From positions 11,976,001-12,040,000 of the forward strand of contig NW_026622886.1 in NCBI RefSeq assembly GCF_023065955.2: 64,000 nt of DNA, written 5' to 3'. Made by a program: the position numbers and the translations under genes. Below are positions 11,340-22,440 of this stretch, piece after piece. Each line of letters starts with the position of its first letter. Position 1 is the stretch's first letter. This DNA is from Ursus arctos (lineage: Eukaryota > Chordata > Mammalia > Carnivora > Ursidae). Below the pieces are notes generated by a model. It searched no databases. It was not told the origin of the DNA and saw only the letters and a list, made by a program, of their open reading frames with translations.

Positions 11340-11668
11340 AAACTAGGTACAGGTAAAAGCATAAAGACTTTATTGAAGAACACTTGAAATATGTTCCAAA
11401 TAGCAACAATAAAGAATTTATTGGCTTGTGAAGTTAGCAAATCCATGGGAGGGACTGGCTCAAAGTATGGTTGGATCCACTCTTCACTGATAGTATCATG
11501 ATTTTCTTTTTCTTTTTCTTTTCCTCCATATTGATATAATTCTTTTTGAGTTATTTTAATGGATAACAATAATGGGTATTGGCAGCTACAGGTTTATATG
11601 ATTCTTAGAGCTTGTAAGTTCATAAGTAGAGAGACCCTCTTTGGCCCTGCACCTTTAACAGTCCCCAC
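11340..11668. repeat. Old interspersed repeat, family not assigned
   Basis: 'aagaatttattggcttgtga' and 'ggtatggttggatccactct' resemble a common mammalian repeat that I cannot name with certainty. It appears continuous with the segment at 11669-11808. Confidence 0.35.
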
Positions 11669-11808
11669 CTTCTATCCACTGACTCTGCTTGGCCAAACTT
11701 GAGTCTCATGTTCATTCCTGGAACACTCAGGGCGTGTGGGAGAATAGAGCACAGGAGTCAACTTTTGCTACCCCAGCATTTAGCTCTGACAGTTGCATTT
11801 AAATTACA
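11669..11808 (-). repeat. 140-bp segment also present, inverted, at 37432-37571
   Basis: The reverse complement of this segment aligns without gaps to 37432-37571 at 135 of 140 positions. Similarity begins at 'tgtaatttaa' and stops at 'tagaag' on both sides, exactly where the inverted-repeat arms start at 37 kb. Here the flanks look undisturbed and continuous with the old repeat to the left, so this is the likelier donor. Confidence 0.9.
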
Positions 11809-12305
11809 CAAAGTATGTGTGTGGGGGGGGGAGGGTAGGAGGAAGGAGAATGGGAAGCACAGTTTCCCAAAATAAATTGATAAGGGACATGCAAAAAGTA
11901 TTGTTTTGTGTCAAACCAAAATGATAAGTGGCTGCATTACTTATATTCTATACAGTGCTGTCACCATAAACTATTTTGACAACTTTGGACCATTTCACTG
12001 ACCTGAAAGGATAAATGAATTTATGTGTCCAATTTCCTACCTAAGAGAAAACAAGTTTTTAGGACAATTGATAAAGCAGATAACTGCTACACTCTCATTC
12101 GGACAATGTCTTAGTTTAGAATGTATTTATTTATTTACTTGTATTTATATAGCAATAAAGTTTGTGGCATATATGTACATATCAGGACTGTTTGAAAGGT
12201 TTTGTTGATTTGATACTTCCAAAGTTCTGGACTAATACGATTTCAATGGGATCTTGTCACATTGTGATACCCACTCAAACTCTTCTTCCTCTTTTTTTTT
12301 TTTTT
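11809..12305. other. Unique AT-rich sequence with a short G run
   Basis: A nine-G run near 11823-11831 is followed by 'gagggtaggaggaaggagaa'. The rest is AT-rich with no recognised repeat. Confidence 0.4.
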
Positions 12306-12720
12306 TTTTTTTAACAAAAGTTAGGAAACTGAGTTGGGGGGGGCAGAAATACATTTGCATGGCTCAAAACCCAAAATATGAACAGGTATACAGTGGAAAG
12401 TCCTGTTCCCACCCTTCCTCCAATCTGCTTCATTCCCCCTCCCCCACAGGACCCTGCTTTTTCTGGTTTCTTGGGAATCCATCCACATTTTCTCTAAGCC
12501 AAGAAAAGTGTGTCCATGAGCAAATATAAGTGTATAGGTTAGTAGCAGCGTTCTGGCCTTTGCTGTCTTCGCTTAACACTATAACTTGGGGCTCTATACA
12601 CAGCGGTGCACTGAGAGTTTCTTCTTTCATTTTTCTTGCAACTTCAGAGTAACATACTTTATGAATATACTTTAACCAGTTTCCTTTGATAAACACTAGT
12701 GATTCCCCCTCCCCTGCCAA
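12306..12720 (-). mobile_element. LINE-1 (L1M-type) 3' UTR fragment
   Basis: Antisense L1 3' region: 'cttcgcttaacactataact', 'tggggctctatacacagcgg', then 'cagtttcctttgataaacac'. A long poly-T at 12292-12313 precedes it. Old and without reading frame. Confidence 0.55.
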
Positions 12721-13309
12721 AAACCTCAATGAAATAATTAGGATTTCATATTTAGAGCCTTGATGGCATGTATTAAAAATTATTGAAAATTTTGACCCAG
12801 TCCACTTTTGTTAGTTTTAGAGAAAGAGTAATTTAGGCTTTGTTCTAGCCAACTAATATAATTCAATGCCAACCCCTTAATTCTTTTTGAAATACAATGG
12901 AAGAACGGAAAATAATTGCCACTCTCAGTATCTGAAAAATGTGTGGCTTCAAGAGTCAGTGTACTAGGATTTGATGGTTGAGAGAATGGGTATAACTTTG
13001 AGACATGTCATGGTTAACAATTACACGGCTTGCTCTGATAGCTCTAAATTCCTTGCCATGTTGATATGTGTCTTAAATTTGGGGACATGAAGTCTTTAGG
13101 CATGCTGGAATTGAGGGAGCACCGAGGAGTGGGGTTATGAAGACTGCAGGGACTCTTCCAGAGACGAGGCGCTCACTTGGCTGGAGGCAGGACAAGAGGA
13201 GCGGCAACATCTTGGTTCTGGGAGGTAGAAAAGAGGGCAGTTAGGGTTAGGCACTTGGGAGAAAAGGAGAGTCAAACTAGTTTGGTTTGATTGCTCGGCA
13301 GTGGGGAAC
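12721..13309. other. No recognised feature
   Basis: Unique-looking DNA. The part from about 13080 is purine-rich and could belong to the old family next to it, but no alignment is convincing. Confidence 0.4.
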
Positions 13310-13311
13310 AT

Positions 13312-13342
<31 letters not shown>

Positions 13343-13363
13343 TTCATTCATTCATTCATTCAT
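13308..13363. repeat. (ATTT)n followed by (ATTC)n tetranucleotide repeat
   Basis: About eight ATTT units switch to about five ATTC units without interruption: a compound microsatellite in which one base change seeded a second run. Confidence 0.95.
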
Positions 13364-13620
13364 TTGCAAGGGAGTGATGTAATTCGATTGTAAGTAGCAG
13401 TAGCCATAGACAGTGATTGAGGGGGCAGGATTATAGCCAGGAAAACCACTTTTGAAGTTATTATAATCATCTAAGTGAAAAATGGTAAGAGCAGGAACAT
13501 GGCAGTGAGGTTAGAGGGAAGAAGGTAACTAAAAGAGATATTTAAGAGGTAATATCTATAGGACGTGGTCATGGATTACAGATGAGGACTGAGGGAGAGG
13601 GCCAAGTTGGGGAGGGTTAT
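13364..13620 (+). repeat. Old unclassified mid-repetitive family, 3' part
   Basis: 'gaagttattataatcatcta', 'gtgaaaaatggtaagagcag' and 'aggaacatggcagtgaggtt' match, with divergence, the later part of the copy at 14080-14760 (compare 'actatagtagaaatccaagt', 'atggcagtaatggcagtgag'). The family is common in mammals, but I cannot name it with confidence. Confidence 0.5.
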
Positions 13621-13624
13621 GTAT

Positions 13625-13800
13625 TCACTAAGTCATTCAACAAAGGAAGAGGGAGCACCTATTTAATGACTGGCCCCATGCGAGTTTCTAGAGACACAGA
13701 AGTGAGCAAGATGTATAAGGTTCCTGTCCTCTTGGGATGTGCCTTTTGAGGAAGGCAACAATTAATAAGCAAGCAAACAAATAAACAAGATGGGTGAGTT
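13625..13800 (+). repeat. Same old family, 5' part
   Basis: The order 'gcacctatttaatgactggc', 'gacacagaagtgagcaagat', 'gttcctgtcctcttgggatg', 'aggcaacaattaataagcaa' is the typical beginning of this old repeat. Related starts occur at 16755, 19975, 47640, 52955, 53890 and 57890. Confidence 0.5.
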
Positions 13801-14079
13801 GCCTCATGCCCCTTCCTAGTCAGCTTCCCTTCTACTTCAGTCCCTGACAATGCTCCTATAGTTTTACCTTTTCTAGAATGTCATATACTTATTTGTGATA
13901 ATGGTTACAAATCTTTATGTGTTTGATGAAACTCATAGCTGGACACTAAAAAGAGTGAAGTTTATTTTATATAAACCATGTCTCAGTAAAACTCACATTA
14001 AAAATGCTTGTATACCCAAAATTTTAAAAAATTAGAAAAGACTAGAAGAAAAAGTGGATTAATAAATGAGAATAACTGA

Positions 14080-14760
14080 GATGGCAGAGGACTGGGGGCT
14101 GTTTAAGATATGGAGGTCAAGAAAACTGTCTCTGAAGAACTGACATTCAGCCCAAGATTTGTGTATTTCATGTGTTCAGAAAAGAAAAAAAAAAAAGAGA
14201 CCAGTGTGGCTAGAATATAGTTAATAAAGAAGAAAGCTGTATAAATTAAGATTAAGAGGCAAGCAGAGTCCATATTGTAAAGAGCATTTTAGGTCACACG
14301 GAGGGGCTTTGGATTTTATCCTAAATGCTGTGGGAAGCCATGGAGATTTTAAGTGGAGCTGTACGATCTTCTGATTTACTTTTTAAAATGATTCCGATGT
14401 GGTTGTTTGGATAATTAATTATAAAGGGGACAAGTGAGGTAGCAGGGAGACCAATTAGGAGACTATAGTAGAAATCCAAGTGAAAGATGAAGGGGAACCA
14501 GATGGCAGTAATGGCAGTGAGGATGGGAACAGGTGGGTGGAAGTTAGAAATAAATTTTAGGTGGAAAAAACCAATAAGCCTGCTGACGGTTAGGATATGG
14601 GGATAAGGGACAGGTAGGAATCCAGAATGATTCTCATTTCTTTGGCTTGAACCAACTGGATAGATAGTACTGTCACTTACCGGGTTGGAGAATTACTGAG
14701 TGAGGACCTGTTTTAGGGAGAAAAGTAAGGAGTAGAGTAAGAGCTTATTTCTGTCATACT
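14080..14760 (+). repeat. Same old family, long copy
   Basis: The longest copy in the window: 'gggctttggattttatccta', 'tgtgggaagccatggagatt', 'tgattccgatgtggttgttt', 'gcagggagaccaattaggag', 'atgattctcatttctttggc'. No coding capacity is visible. Confidence 0.6.
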
Positions 14761-15000
14761 CAGTCACAAAGTTTGGGAGATCTTGGAGATTGCCATCTTG
14801 ATCAGTCTAGAGCAATCACTTTGACCCTTGAAATGGCTTCTCACAGATATTGCCTCTCAACCCACTGCTTCTTGAATAACTCCAGTAATCTTACATCCCT
14901 GGGATCTTTCAAGTTTCTATTCTTATGACATGACTAAGGAAAGTCTACAAAATTACAAACATGGCCACAGTAATCCATTGTACCCCTAAAGGTATGCCTC
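14761..15000. other. No recognised feature
   Basis: Short unique interval between old repeats. Confidence 0.4.
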
Positions 15001-15440
15001 TTTGAAATATGTCTTTTTAAATCCTCCTATGAAGAGGTAGAGTTCATTTCTCTACTCCTTGAATCTGTACTTGGCCACATGATTTGTTCTGGCTGATGGG
15101 ATCTTAGAAAATATGGCATAAATAGAAAATTGGAAAGTGCTTGTATATTGAGGCTGGCCTCTCTCACCGCGGGAAACTCTTCCATCATTCCATAAATGAG
15201 TTCAGGCTATCCTACTGGATGATGAGGAACTTGAGGCTGTCACCCCAGCTAACACTATGAGGGGACCATCAGCCTTTGACTCTCCCCTCCTGGCTATGAT
15301 CATGAAGTCAGGTCCGGGCCCAGGCTGATGGCAATGGCCAAAGAAGGACCTTTTGGAGTCCTGATTGGCCTGAGAAACCAGGACCTTCCCTTCAGCAGAC
15401 AGGTGCAACATTTCTCATAACATACCTAACCCTTTGGCTA
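15000..15440 (+). repeat. Ancient LTR-like repeat (MaLR type?)
   Basis: 'gaagaggtagagttcatttc', 'tctactccttgaatctgtac', 'ttggccacatgatttgttct', 'aggctatcctactggatgat' follow the order of a widespread old mammalian LTR-like repeat. The family name is uncertain, and no terminal duplication or coding sequence is visible. Confidence 0.45.
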
Positions 15441-15879
15441 AAAGCAACAAGTACACATTTACTAAAATATAACAAGAAAGAATTAGAGTGCTAGTTTTGC
15501 TTTAAATGAACCAAACCCAAGTGGCATGAAGAGAAAAAGGAAGCTAAACCCATTTTCTTATCAGCTGAGCAGAAGTGAGCAAAGGTGACGGTTCTAATGG
15601 ACCCGAAGAGACACAGACATTCAAATGGACATGTTTATAGATGTTTTATTTCTTTGTGACTTAGAATAAGGCTCTGAACTGGAGGAAACATTATGAAGTC
15701 CTAAGGAGACTGTAAGGAAGTCTTGAGAGAAGACGACCTGTTGAAGACAGGGGAGAAATTCTGGGGGCTGAGATTAGAACTCAAAGAAATAGTATTTAAG
15801 GAACATGCATGGGAGGGGAACTGAGAAGGTGTGTGGTCTAGAAAGGTGAGAAAGAAGCAGGAGTCAACAAGAGGCACTG
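15441..15879. other. No recognised feature
   Basis: Unique-looking, purine-rich from 15660 on. A minus-strand open frame of 78 codons (15701-15937) is not supported by any domain. Confidence 0.4.
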
Positions 15880-16118
15880 CGGCTAGGAGTGCCCAGTCTG
15901 CACTTAGATTTTTGAGTTTGCATTCCAAATTAACCAATGACTAGCTGTATAACCTTGGGCAAGTCTCTTAACCTCTCTTTACTTTAGCTTTCCTAAGTTA
16001 AAATGGGATACCAATATATTTAACTCCTAAGGTTTATTGTGAGGGGTGAGTATCACAACATGTTCGAGTTTTGGGGACAGTGCCTGGCCCATACTACATG
16101 CCCAGTAATCATTAGCAT
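15880..16118 (+). repeat. MIR SINE, nearly full length
   Basis: Sense MIR order: 'tgactagctgtataaccttg', 'ggcaagtctcttaacctctc', 'agttaaaatgggataccaat', 'tttattgtgaggggtgagta', 'acagtgcctggcccatacta'. Diverged but unmistakable. Confidence 0.88.
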
Positions 16119-16329
16119 TACTGGTATGACAATCAAAGGACGGGATGGGTTTTAAAAGAAGGGAGAGGTTAGCTGGCATCAAGTACTAAGGAAAGACAAA
16201 TAAGAAATGCACTAAGAATGCTCATTTTATTTAATAAGCAGGATGTCTTGGGAACACTGGAAAGAAAAGTTTTTGCAGAGTCACAGGGCTCAAAGTAGGC
16301 TGCTGAGACTGGAGGCATAAGGAAGAAGT

Positions 16330-16450
16330 GAGACCACCAGTGATCCAAGCCTGGCTTCCTCATTGGCTGTGTGACCTCACACAAGCCACCTAACCTCTCT
16401 GGATTAGTCTCTTCTGCTATAAACTAAAGGAGGAGGACACTCGGTGATCT
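16330..16450 (+). repeat. MIR SINE fragment
   Basis: 'tccaagcctggcttcctcat', 'tggctgtgtgacctcacaca', 'agccacctaacctctctgga' and 'tctgctataaactaaagg' match the MIR middle in sense orientation. Confidence 0.7.
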
Positions 16451-16754
16451 GTTCTCCATTTTGAAATATTTTTCAATCAACCAATGGGAGCTTAGACGGT
16501 CATCCAGCAGAATGTGGTAGAAATGATTTTTTTATTTTCAAATGGGAGGGTTGATGACCTGCCAAAGTTTATGGCCTCCCCCTTCTCGTTTTCCTTGGTG
16601 CTCTTCCTTTCAGAGCCAGACACATACACCAATATGGGTATAAATGCAGACAAGAGTGTGGGCACGTCTGTGTGCACCCACAAACACAAATCCTGCTGTC
16701 CTGAGACCCATAAGACAAGACAGTACATAAGCAGATTATGCCACAGACCACAGA

Positions 16755-17000
16755 TTCACCCACCACTTACTAAAAACCTACCATGTTCTGGGTGCTCTGC
16801 TAGGTGTTAGGGATACCTATCCTGGGGATAAATCCATCAGGATGATTGTCCTTAAAGATCTTATAGTTTAATGGGAAGATTAGGAATTTACCAAAGGACA
16901 AGGTAGCTGACTGGTAATGAGATCTACAATACAATTCAACAAATATTTATTAAATGCTAACTCCTTGGCAACCACTGTACTGGGTATTGGGGGAGAGCCC
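16755..17000 (+). repeat. Old mid-repetitive family, two 5' fragments
   Basis: 'acttactaaaaacctaccat', 'tctgctaggtgttagggata' and 'gatcttatagtttaatggga' form one partial copy. A second start, 'aacaaatatttattaaatgc', begins near 16938. Both resemble the beginning of the family at 13625. Confidence 0.45.
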
Positions 17001-19369
17001 TGAGAAAAAGGAGAGTGTAAAATTATTTCTAATAAAGAAGTCTCATAAACTTTCAGTTTTTTAATGAGGTCCATCAGTTGACAGTCCCCAGGTGATCTCA
17101 ACATGTCACCTGGGAGGTTTGCTGCTGGCCTCAGTCTGGGCAGTAGAGTAAGGGAACTGTGGAAAGAGGGGGGGGATGGGACAGGGGAATGAGATGACAC
17201 TTCCTGTGTCCCTAGGTGTGCTTTGGGAAGGTTTCTGTGATTACTACCCCATACTACCGTTCTGTTGGCGCTAATATCAGCCTCAACACAATGCATTGTC
17301 TGGAAAAGTCTCACCAAGATTGGAGACTCCTGTGTTACAGAGCATAGGGACTTCCTGGAGAAGACTCATTTCTGCTCTTCCCAGGTAGAATAGGAAAAGA
17401 GGAAATAGCTTAAAAATGTCTTATTTTGTCCAGACATATCTCCTGCCAGTTTGCAGAATCACATCATAGCCGACCACAGGTGGGTGAAGCTGAATGGGTC
17501 TAGCAGGGACAGCTTCCTCTCTGTTTTCCTGAAACTCTCTTGCTCTTTCTTTGCCATATCCAAAGGCTCTCATTTCCTCTCCTACTAAAACTAGTGAGAA
17601 AACTCTCGGATTCTGACAGGACTCTTTCCTGCCACTTACCCTGGTGAAGAAATGCTGGCTCTCACTGGAACCTTAAATGCTCTCTACCTTTCTCACCACT
17701 TTCTTGCAAAGAGCTTGGAGTGGGATTTACCATCCACCCATCCCTTGGTGAAAATCACTTTCCATGAGTTGACAGAAATCTGCATTTGGGGCAATTTCCA
17801 GTTGTTTGGCTTTTGAGAGGAAACAGTGCAAATATAAACCCAGGGCTTAGTTCTTGGGAAATTCAGGAAGCGTCTTGCAGAAGAGGAGGGGGAGAAGGAC
17901 ACTTGTCAAACTGCCTGCGCTGCTCGTCCTCATATAAATGCTCTTTCTCCTTTGTTCCCACCGGACTCTGAAGAATACAACTCAAGCACAAAGCGGAGGA
18001 GGCACTGGCAAGTGAAAGCAACAGTGTTTTCTAATCCGAGTGGATCAAAACCACACAAGTTTTGATTCTGTAAAGAGTCTTCCTTAGCATGCTGGATTAA
18101 TCCCATGGATTAATAAGACACAGTCGCCTCCACTCACTGGTGCCTCCTAGCCTTTGTACTTGCCCTCCGCCTCCCCCTTTGCTTTTTAAAATTCTGTGGA
18201 ACTCTGAAAGAACAAAAGGCATTTTCTATGAGTATCCCGGCCAATGGTCCATTGGTTCAACCCGCCTGGAAGGTAGGCTCTCTGAATTTCTCAGTTGTGT
18301 GGAACTCCTGTTTGAGCCTATATGGTGACCTCTGTGCCTTGGGGAGAACTCAGGGTGTCTTTTGGACCCTACACTTGGCATAGTTTGCTGTGAGGGAAAA
18401 GTAGCACACTGCAGTTCTTTACCTGTAAACAAGACAAAGACTACATCAAAGGCATTTCATGTGTGGTGGAGGATATTAGATAAGGGCTTGGTGAGGGATG
18501 TGTATGTTGGTCTCAATTCTGTTTAGCCTGTTTCACATTCACGAACCCAAGCCTCCCTGTCTTCTGGGGTAAGATCAGTCAGCCTGTGTCTAAGTCAACA
18601 ACAGCTAAAGCTTGAGGACTGTGACTACGAAGCCAGACATCGTTTTACCTCTTCACCTGAAGTATTCACTTCATCCTCACAGAGACCTTAGGAGGCGTCA
18701 TGGTGTTATTTCTATTTCCCGAAACAAGAACTGGGACCAGAGATGTGCAGCGTCTGACCGGAGTTCATGCCACTGCTAAATGCTGTAGCTGAGATTGTGC
18801 AGATCCAGCATGCTCCCAAGCTGTGATCCTAACCATGGTCCCTCCCTGCCTAAAGCCGGTTCCTTTAAGCCCTGGTAAATGGTGCCTTCTTCCAGAAGAT
18901 AGATTCCTAGGCTATGTTGGAACACGCCTTCATGAATTGTGCCTTTTTCAAAATGATAACATGGCAGACAATTTCCTATTTCAGCCCCAGCTCATAGTTA
19001 CCATCATTAGGTGGAAAACCCTGATGAACCTCATAGGGAAAAACAACAGAGGGGAAAATGGATGGAGAACAGGGAGCAGCTAGTAATGCAAGAAAAAGCA
19101 ATGTCTTGAAATGGACGGGCACATACAGACACTTCGGCACCTTGTACTTATTGTTCGAGTGCCATTATGATGTGGTGAAGGGACTTGGTTTTACTCTTCA
19201 GAGTCTATCTCTTGTACAGCCGCCTCCTCCTTCACCTTCCCTCCAGAGGAAGAATTCTTTCTTTTTTCTCAGGCCACTTGGTCTCTTCTTCAAATCGATC
19301 AGCAAAGAAGAATTCTGCCCTCACTGATTAGCTCCTTGGCTTTCAATATCAGACCAGGGTAATGGTGAG
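17001..19369. other. Unique sequence, no recognised feature
   Basis: About 2.4 kb with no named repeat. A G8 run lies at 17168-17175. The longest open frame (minus strand, 16880-17317, 145 codons) overlaps an old repeat and carries no domain. The interval 18790-19330 is mixed composition, and nothing in it resembles an exon. Confidence 0.45.
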
Positions 19370-19650
19370 TGAAGAAGCAGGAAAGTAGCAAGGACAAGAG
19401 AAGAAGAAAAATGATGGCGTGGAGGGGGGCCAAGAGGAAAGGGCAGGGAGCCTGTGGTGCCAGCTGGTGTGAAGGGGGGGGCTTTGGGGGTCTGGGAGTG
19501 GGGCAGCATGGTGGGGGGGATATGGGGACAGCTGCTATTTATACAGGAGAGAGAATGAGGGGAGAAAAAGGGCAAAGAAGGGGCAGAATGGGGGGAGGGG
19601 GAGAGGGAGAAAATGAGGAAGAATGGGGGAAAGAGGCTTTCAAGGAATTT
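19370..19650 (+). repeat. G/A-rich low-complexity tract with G-quadruplex potential
   Basis: The plus strand is almost entirely purine for long stretches. Between 19474 and 19527 there are at least six runs of three or more G, including runs of 5, 7 and 8, separated by short loops. The 108-codon open frame here (19369-19695) reflects the composition bias. Confidence 0.75.
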
Positions 19651-19974
19651 GTTGTGCCTTATGAATGTAGACTTCCTTCAGTATTTTCAAAATAGACTGA
19701 AATTAAGATGCAGATTGATCTTCAGTAATCGTTAGACAACAGTTAAATTTACTTTATTGAGACTTCTAGATGCATCTAGGCAAGAAGGAGCCACAGGTGG
19801 GCTCCCCTCCTTAGGGGTTACTCATCTTAAAATCTCCAGGGTGTGGGCACATGCACCATCCTTTTCTTGGTCCAACTTGAGCCCCATTGCTAGAAGATGT
19901 GGACCATGCCAGTTGTTTCTCTTTGCACATACATGGTGTAGCTGATTTATCTCTTCACTTTCGATTCAAAATAA
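19651..19974. other. No recognised feature
   Basis: Unique interval between the G-rich tract and an old repeat. Confidence 0.4.
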
Positions 19975-20270
19975 TATTTGCTGAGTGCCTACTCTGGGCA
20001 AACCAGTACCAAACAAGACATAGTTCTTGGCATTTAGAACTGGCTTTCTAGGGGAGGATGCAGAAAGTAAACCACTAAAATATATAAACAACATAATTAC
20101 AGATTGTGCAAAAAAAAAAATAGTAGAAATAAACTTGGAGCAATTCCCTGCAAAAGTGACGGTTAAATCTGGATCCGAAAGATAAAAAGGACCTAGTTAC
20201 GTGAAGAGCTCTGGGAAGAGAAGTATGCTACTAATTTTTAGGAAAACGCCTTGGAAATATATTTTTAATA
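19975..20270 (+). repeat. Old mid-repetitive family copy
   Basis: 'atatttgctgagtgcctact', 'aagacatagttcttggcatt' and 'acgtgaagagctctgggaag' follow the family order seen from 13625 onward. A short poly-A near 20110 interrupts it. Confidence 0.45.
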
Positions 20271-20394
20271 AGAGTTCCTCACATCTCTATTTTTTTTAAA
20301 AATCAAAGTCTTCAGAAAGATCAATAGAACTTACCCAACCTGAACGAAAGAAAGAACATTCTAGTTGTTAGGTGGGACAATGACCAAAGTGTTA

Positions 20395-20600
20395 GCATTT
20401 TTATTGTTGGAAGCCCAGAAGGTGAGGAGGAAGAGTGAGACTGAAGAAGCATTTGGAGGAATAAAAGCATTTGGTGAAAAACATAAACCCACACATTTAA
20501 GAAGCTGAGAGAATCCCAAATAGATTTAAAACAAAATCCACATAAAAACACATCCAAATTAAACTTCTGAAAATTGAAGATAAAATCAGTGTATTCTGTT
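20395..20600 (+). mobile_element. LINE-1 fragment (L1M, ORF1 region)
   Basis: 'agcccagaaggtgaggagga', 'gaagcatttggaggaataaa', 'aaaaacataaacccacacat' and 'taagaagctgagagaatccc' correspond in order to the middle of an old L1 ORF1. Frames are broken. No target-site duplication is seen. Confidence 0.55.
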
Positions 20601-21790
20601 ACCCTAAAATCGCTGGTATAAATTTTTAAAAAGTGAAGACTTAGTGTCTTAGGGGCAGGGAAAAGTGATAACTGGTTTTATCAGTAGGACACAGCAAGAA
20701 ATATTTGACACAGTTGAAAGGGTTTTACAGAAAATAAGTTAATGAAAGGGTTAATATGCAGAAAGGAGTCTCACCTATCTTTTCTTCTGAGGAAAGATTT
20801 TAATCTCTCTGTACCTTTTCCTCCCACTGTAACATGCAGATAATAATAGGATCCTATTTTAGTAGCTACCTTAAATATTTTACAAAATATTCTCCCATCT
20901 GTATTTCTATGATGGAAATTTTATACAAAAGGTGCATTTTGACTTTTCCTTCAAACAAGCAAGTTAGCAAACCATGCTTAATCCCAGTGCCCCTTCACTT
21001 CTGGTCTTCAGTTATAGAACTTAGAATAATACTATTTTTAGTAAATATTTTATTTAATTAATTATGAATGCATTGGTTTTAATTCAATTATATAGCTCCT
21101 CTTGTATCTGAATCATATTATTTACCACAATCCTTTAAAGCTAATCTATGTGCTTTTATTTTTTTTCTATGTCCACCCTCAGCCTTCTGCTAACTCTCAT
21201 TTTTAATTCTTACTCTAGATTAATTTTTCAGTTTATTAGGGACATTTTCAAGTAAAATTTTAAAGGAACACGTTTACTTGTTTTTTGTTGTTTTTTTTTT
21301 TGTTTGTTTGTTTTGTTTTTAATTTCAGAAACAGTGAACTTCTTGTTTGTCCTGCACATCAGTATTCTTTTAAATCCAACGAGCAGAAGCCTGCCAAGCC
21401 CAGTGTGGGCTTGAATTAGTTCCCCCCATGTTAGTAAGACATCACCTTCCAGAAGAGCAGTCTTCCTGCGTGTGGATATCTTCATGAGCAAACTCTTCTC
21501 GCAACCCTCCTCAGACTTGCCTGCCGGTCTCTTTACGTTGAACTCAGTCACATGTCCTCCCCTCGACCAATCACGGTGGACAGAATGAGATTACCGTTAA
21601 TAGGGATTTTCCCCTGAGCTGGGGAGAGGGCTACTTCTCGGAGGTGTGGATGCCTCAATGAAAGGCGGCTTCTGTTTGTAGAGATCGTGGTTTCTACTGC
21701 ACCAACAGTGTCTGCTGCATCTTCCTTACTCTGGATTTTTTTTTTTTTTTTGTAATGTTGGTTATTCCATTTAGTCATCCAAAGAAGATC
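20601..21790. other. AT-rich unique sequence with poly-T runs
   Basis: No repeat assigned. T-rich runs lie at 21283-21320 and 21737-21751, and the second, with its flank, could be a worn retroposon end. The 107-codon minus-strand frame (21228-21551) is biased by these runs. Confidence 0.4.
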
Positions 21791-21799
21791 TTGATTTTG

Positions 21800-22440
21800 C
21801 TATTGGACATTTAATTTACTTGGGATTGCTCCTCATCTCACCCTGCTCTGTCTTGTCTCTGCTCACTGGTCTTTGCCAGTCATCCTGTTGTTTGTTTCTC
21901 ATCCTGTTCTTTTGCTGATTTCTCTTCCTGTCCAGTAAGGCTGTATCCTCTTTCCATTAAGTATGCCAACCTTGGTGGTGTTTGTTTGTTCTTTCCTGAC
22001 TCAAAAATCATTTCATCTTTCTCCATCAGACACTTTCATGTTCCTTCCATATTCGAAGCTGCCTCTCCAAAAATCCCTTATATGGTCCAGAGCAAGGGTG
22101 CCTCGCTTCATGTTCATTCCCTACCCTGAGCCCCAGACCATCCAAGCAGCTTGACAACTGGATCTGCCATCTCATCTTTCATCATTGAACTGGACAGAAT
22201 GCCCAAGTCTTCAAGCCAGTCCTGAAAATCTGCTTCTATGCAGCTGTCAGTACGATCTTCTGAAACCCTTCACGTCAGCTCTCTCTTACTCAACGTCTTT
22301 CAGTGGCTTCTTCTTAAAAGGATGGTCTGGTTGCAAGATTCTGCCGCTCACTGGCCTGTGTCTACATTGCCAAGCTCTGTTTTTGAAATTTCCTAAAATG
22401 ATTGGTTGGGGTTTTTTGTGAGCCTTTGGGATGATGCATT
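21800..22440 (+). mobile_element. LINE-2-like fragment, weak
   Basis: 'atcttctgaaacccttcacg', 'gtctttcagtggcttcttct' and 'tctacattgccaagctctgt' resemble the L2 region upstream of its 3' end. Diverged; limits uncertain. Confidence 0.35.

Noticed and set aside
19369..19695. 108-codon lysine/glycine-rich frame
   Set aside because: Low-complexity G/A tract.
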